Source: an uncultured Coriobacteriaceae bacterium
GTDB lineage: Bacteria; Actinomycetota; Coriobacteriia; Coriobacteriales; Atopobiaceae
Assembly (NCBI GenBank): GCA_900549525.1
Contig: UWSJ01000093.1
Span: 1-6,652 of the forward strand
Reading direction: 5' to 3'
Length of the DNA: 6,652 nt
A program made the position numbers and the translations under genes. The notes beneath the pieces are model-generated. The model did not search any database. It was not told the origin of the DNA and worked only from the letters and a program-made list of their open reading frames with translations. Positions 6,024 to 6,652 of this stretch are shown in pieces (position 1 is the stretch's first letter; each line of letters begins with the position of its first letter).

Positions 6024-6445
6024 TGCGCTCGCGCGCAGAGGAGGCGGACGAGCGGCACCGCAGGGGCTACAACTGCGCCCAGGCGGTGGCGTGCGCCTAC
6101 GCCGAACTCGTGGGCGTGAGCGAGCGGGAGGCCTTCCGCTCCACCGAGGGCTTCGGCCTTGGCATGGGCGGTATGGAGGGCACCTGCGGGGCGCTCACGG
6201 GGGCCTGCTACCTGGTTGGTCTTGCCACGAGCGATGGCAACGTCGACAGTCCCGGCACCAAGCGCGACTCCTACGCGCTCTCACGCGAGATCGTCCGGCG
6301 CTTCGGCGAGCAGAACGGATCGGTCACCTGTCGCGAGCTCAAGGGCGTGGGGTCTGACCACGGCCCGCTCCGTCCCTGCCCCGGCTGCATCGCCGACGCC
6401 TGCGCCTTCGTCGAAGACGTGCTCTTCTCCGGTCAGTTTGACTGA
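6023..6445 (+). CDS. C_GCAxxG_C_C family cysteine-rich, possibly redox-active protein
   Basis: This 140-residue protein matches the C_GCAxxG_C_C family (PF09719 as I recall), small proteins thought to be redox-active in anaerobes; no reaction is established. The start is GTG at 6023, overlapping the HIT stop (TAGTG); the resulting RSRAEEADERHRRGYNCAQAV beginning agrees with the family pattern RAxEAxxxxxxGYNCAQAV. There is no nearby ATG. Key parts are NCAQAV (C18), GFGLGMGGMEGTCGALTGAC (43-62, C55 and C62), VTCRELKG (C103) and the C-terminal cluster PCPGCIADAC (C119, C122, C127); C24 is an additional cysteine. No signal peptide or membrane segment is seen, so it is probably cytoplasmic. Some relatives are selenoproteins; here the conserved positions are ordinary Cys codons. 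A GGGAG near 6008 may serve as ribosome binding site alongside coupling to the HIT gene. It ends the cluster. Confidence 0.82.
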   Translation: MRSRAEEADERHRRGYNCAQAVACAYAELVGVSEREAFRSTEGFGLGMGGMEGTCGALTGACYLVGLATSDGNVDSPGTKRDSYALSREIVRRFGEQNGSVTCRELKGVGSDHGPLRPCPGCIADACAFVEDVLFSGQFD

Positions 6446-6487
6446 GCTAGCCGTGGGTTGACGCGCTATCATGGACAAGTTGGCTAC
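6438..6487 (+). promoter_or_regulatory. Candidate acetate kinase promoter region
   Basis: The 71-base gap between the cysteine-rich protein (stop 6443-6445) and ackA holds two competing candidates. TATCAT at 6467-6472 differs from TATAAT at one position but has no good -35 at normal spacing; TTGACT at 6438-6443 is 23 bases upstream, too far. TTGACG at 6458-6463 is a near-perfect -35, with TGGCTA at 6481-6486 as a poor -10 at 17 bases. At least one promoter is plausible; which one cannot be settled by eye. No terminator hairpin was seen in the gap. Confidence 0.4.
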
Positions 6488-6516
6488 CAGCCCGTCGTCA
6501 TTTGGAGGATTCACAC

Positions 6517-6652
6517 ATGAACGTTCTCGTCATCAACGCCGGCAGCTCATCGCTTAAGTACCAGCTGCTCAACGTCGACACCCGCGAGGTTTTCGCCAAG
6601 GGCAACTGCGAGCGCATCGGCATCTCCGGCTCCTTCGTGGGCCACAGCGAGA
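6517..6652 (+). CDS. ackA: Acetate kinase, N-terminal part (3' end outside the window)
   Basis: Acetate kinase interconverts acetyl phosphate plus ADP with acetate plus ATP, the ATP-yielding step of acetate fermentation, in the cytoplasm. The 45 complete codons start MNVLVINAGSSSLKYQLL, the signature at the N terminus of the family (the N-A-G-S-S-S-K stretch lies in the first ASKHA-fold lobe), followed by VFAKGNCERIG, as is usual. The ATG at 6517 has GGAGG at 6504-6508, eight bases upstream. The protein is normally about 400 residues, so roughly nine tenths lie beyond the right edge. The phosphotransacetylase gene (pta), often beside ackA, is not immediately upstream; whether it lies downstream cannot be seen. 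Confidence 0.95.
   Translation, partial: MNVLVINAGSSSLKYQLLNVDTREVFAKGNCERIGISGSFVGHSE

Overview
The window reads as GC-rich bacterial chromosome with strong G/C preference at third codon positions, GTG starts and densely packed genes. GC-rich coding style, the mix of Gram-positive families (YugP-type membrane protease, BmrU/YegS-type lipid kinase) and an anaerobe-associated C_GCAxxG_C_C protein next to acetate kinase suggest an anaerobic high-GC actinobacterium, perhaps of the Coriobacteriia (Olsenella/Atopobium-like). That placement is inference from gene content; no rRNA or marker phylogeny is available here.

Layout. Bases 1-666 (+) hold the 3' three-quarters of an RmlA-like glucose-1-phosphate thymidylyltransferase, cut by the left window edge. 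It converges on a lipid/diacylglycerol kinase family gene (781-1755, -), and the 114-base gap between them holds a long inverted repeat that could terminate both. A short divergent region (1756-1830) separates the kinase from an RNase D gene (1831-3033, +). After a 157-base gap comes a tight + strand cluster: a YugP-like membrane zinc metallopeptidase (3191-3901), xseA (3904-5337), xseB (5376-5660), a HIT-domain hydrolase (5670-6023) and a C_GCAxxG_C_C cysteine-rich protein (6023-6445). Spacings of 2, 38 and 9 bases and a 1-base overlap suggest one operon. The right edge holds the first 45 codons of acetate kinase (from 6517), with its own ribosome binding site and a possible promoter.

How the genes fit together. 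XseA and XseB are the two subunits of exonuclease VII and the only pair here with an established shared complex. The other cluster genes are probably co-transcribed housekeeping functions with no obvious common pathway. RNase D (RNA 3'-end processing), RmlA (dTDP-sugar synthesis), the lipid kinase and AckA (acetate/ATP formation) are independent core functions.

I found no convincing new multi-gene system, mobile element, CRISPR array or RNA gene. The observations most worth a second look are the altered metal/nucleotide motifs of the RmlA-like protein, a perfect GC palindrome between xseA and xseB just before the xseB ribosome binding site, and the TAGTG-coupled cysteine-rich protein at the end of the exonuclease VII cluster.
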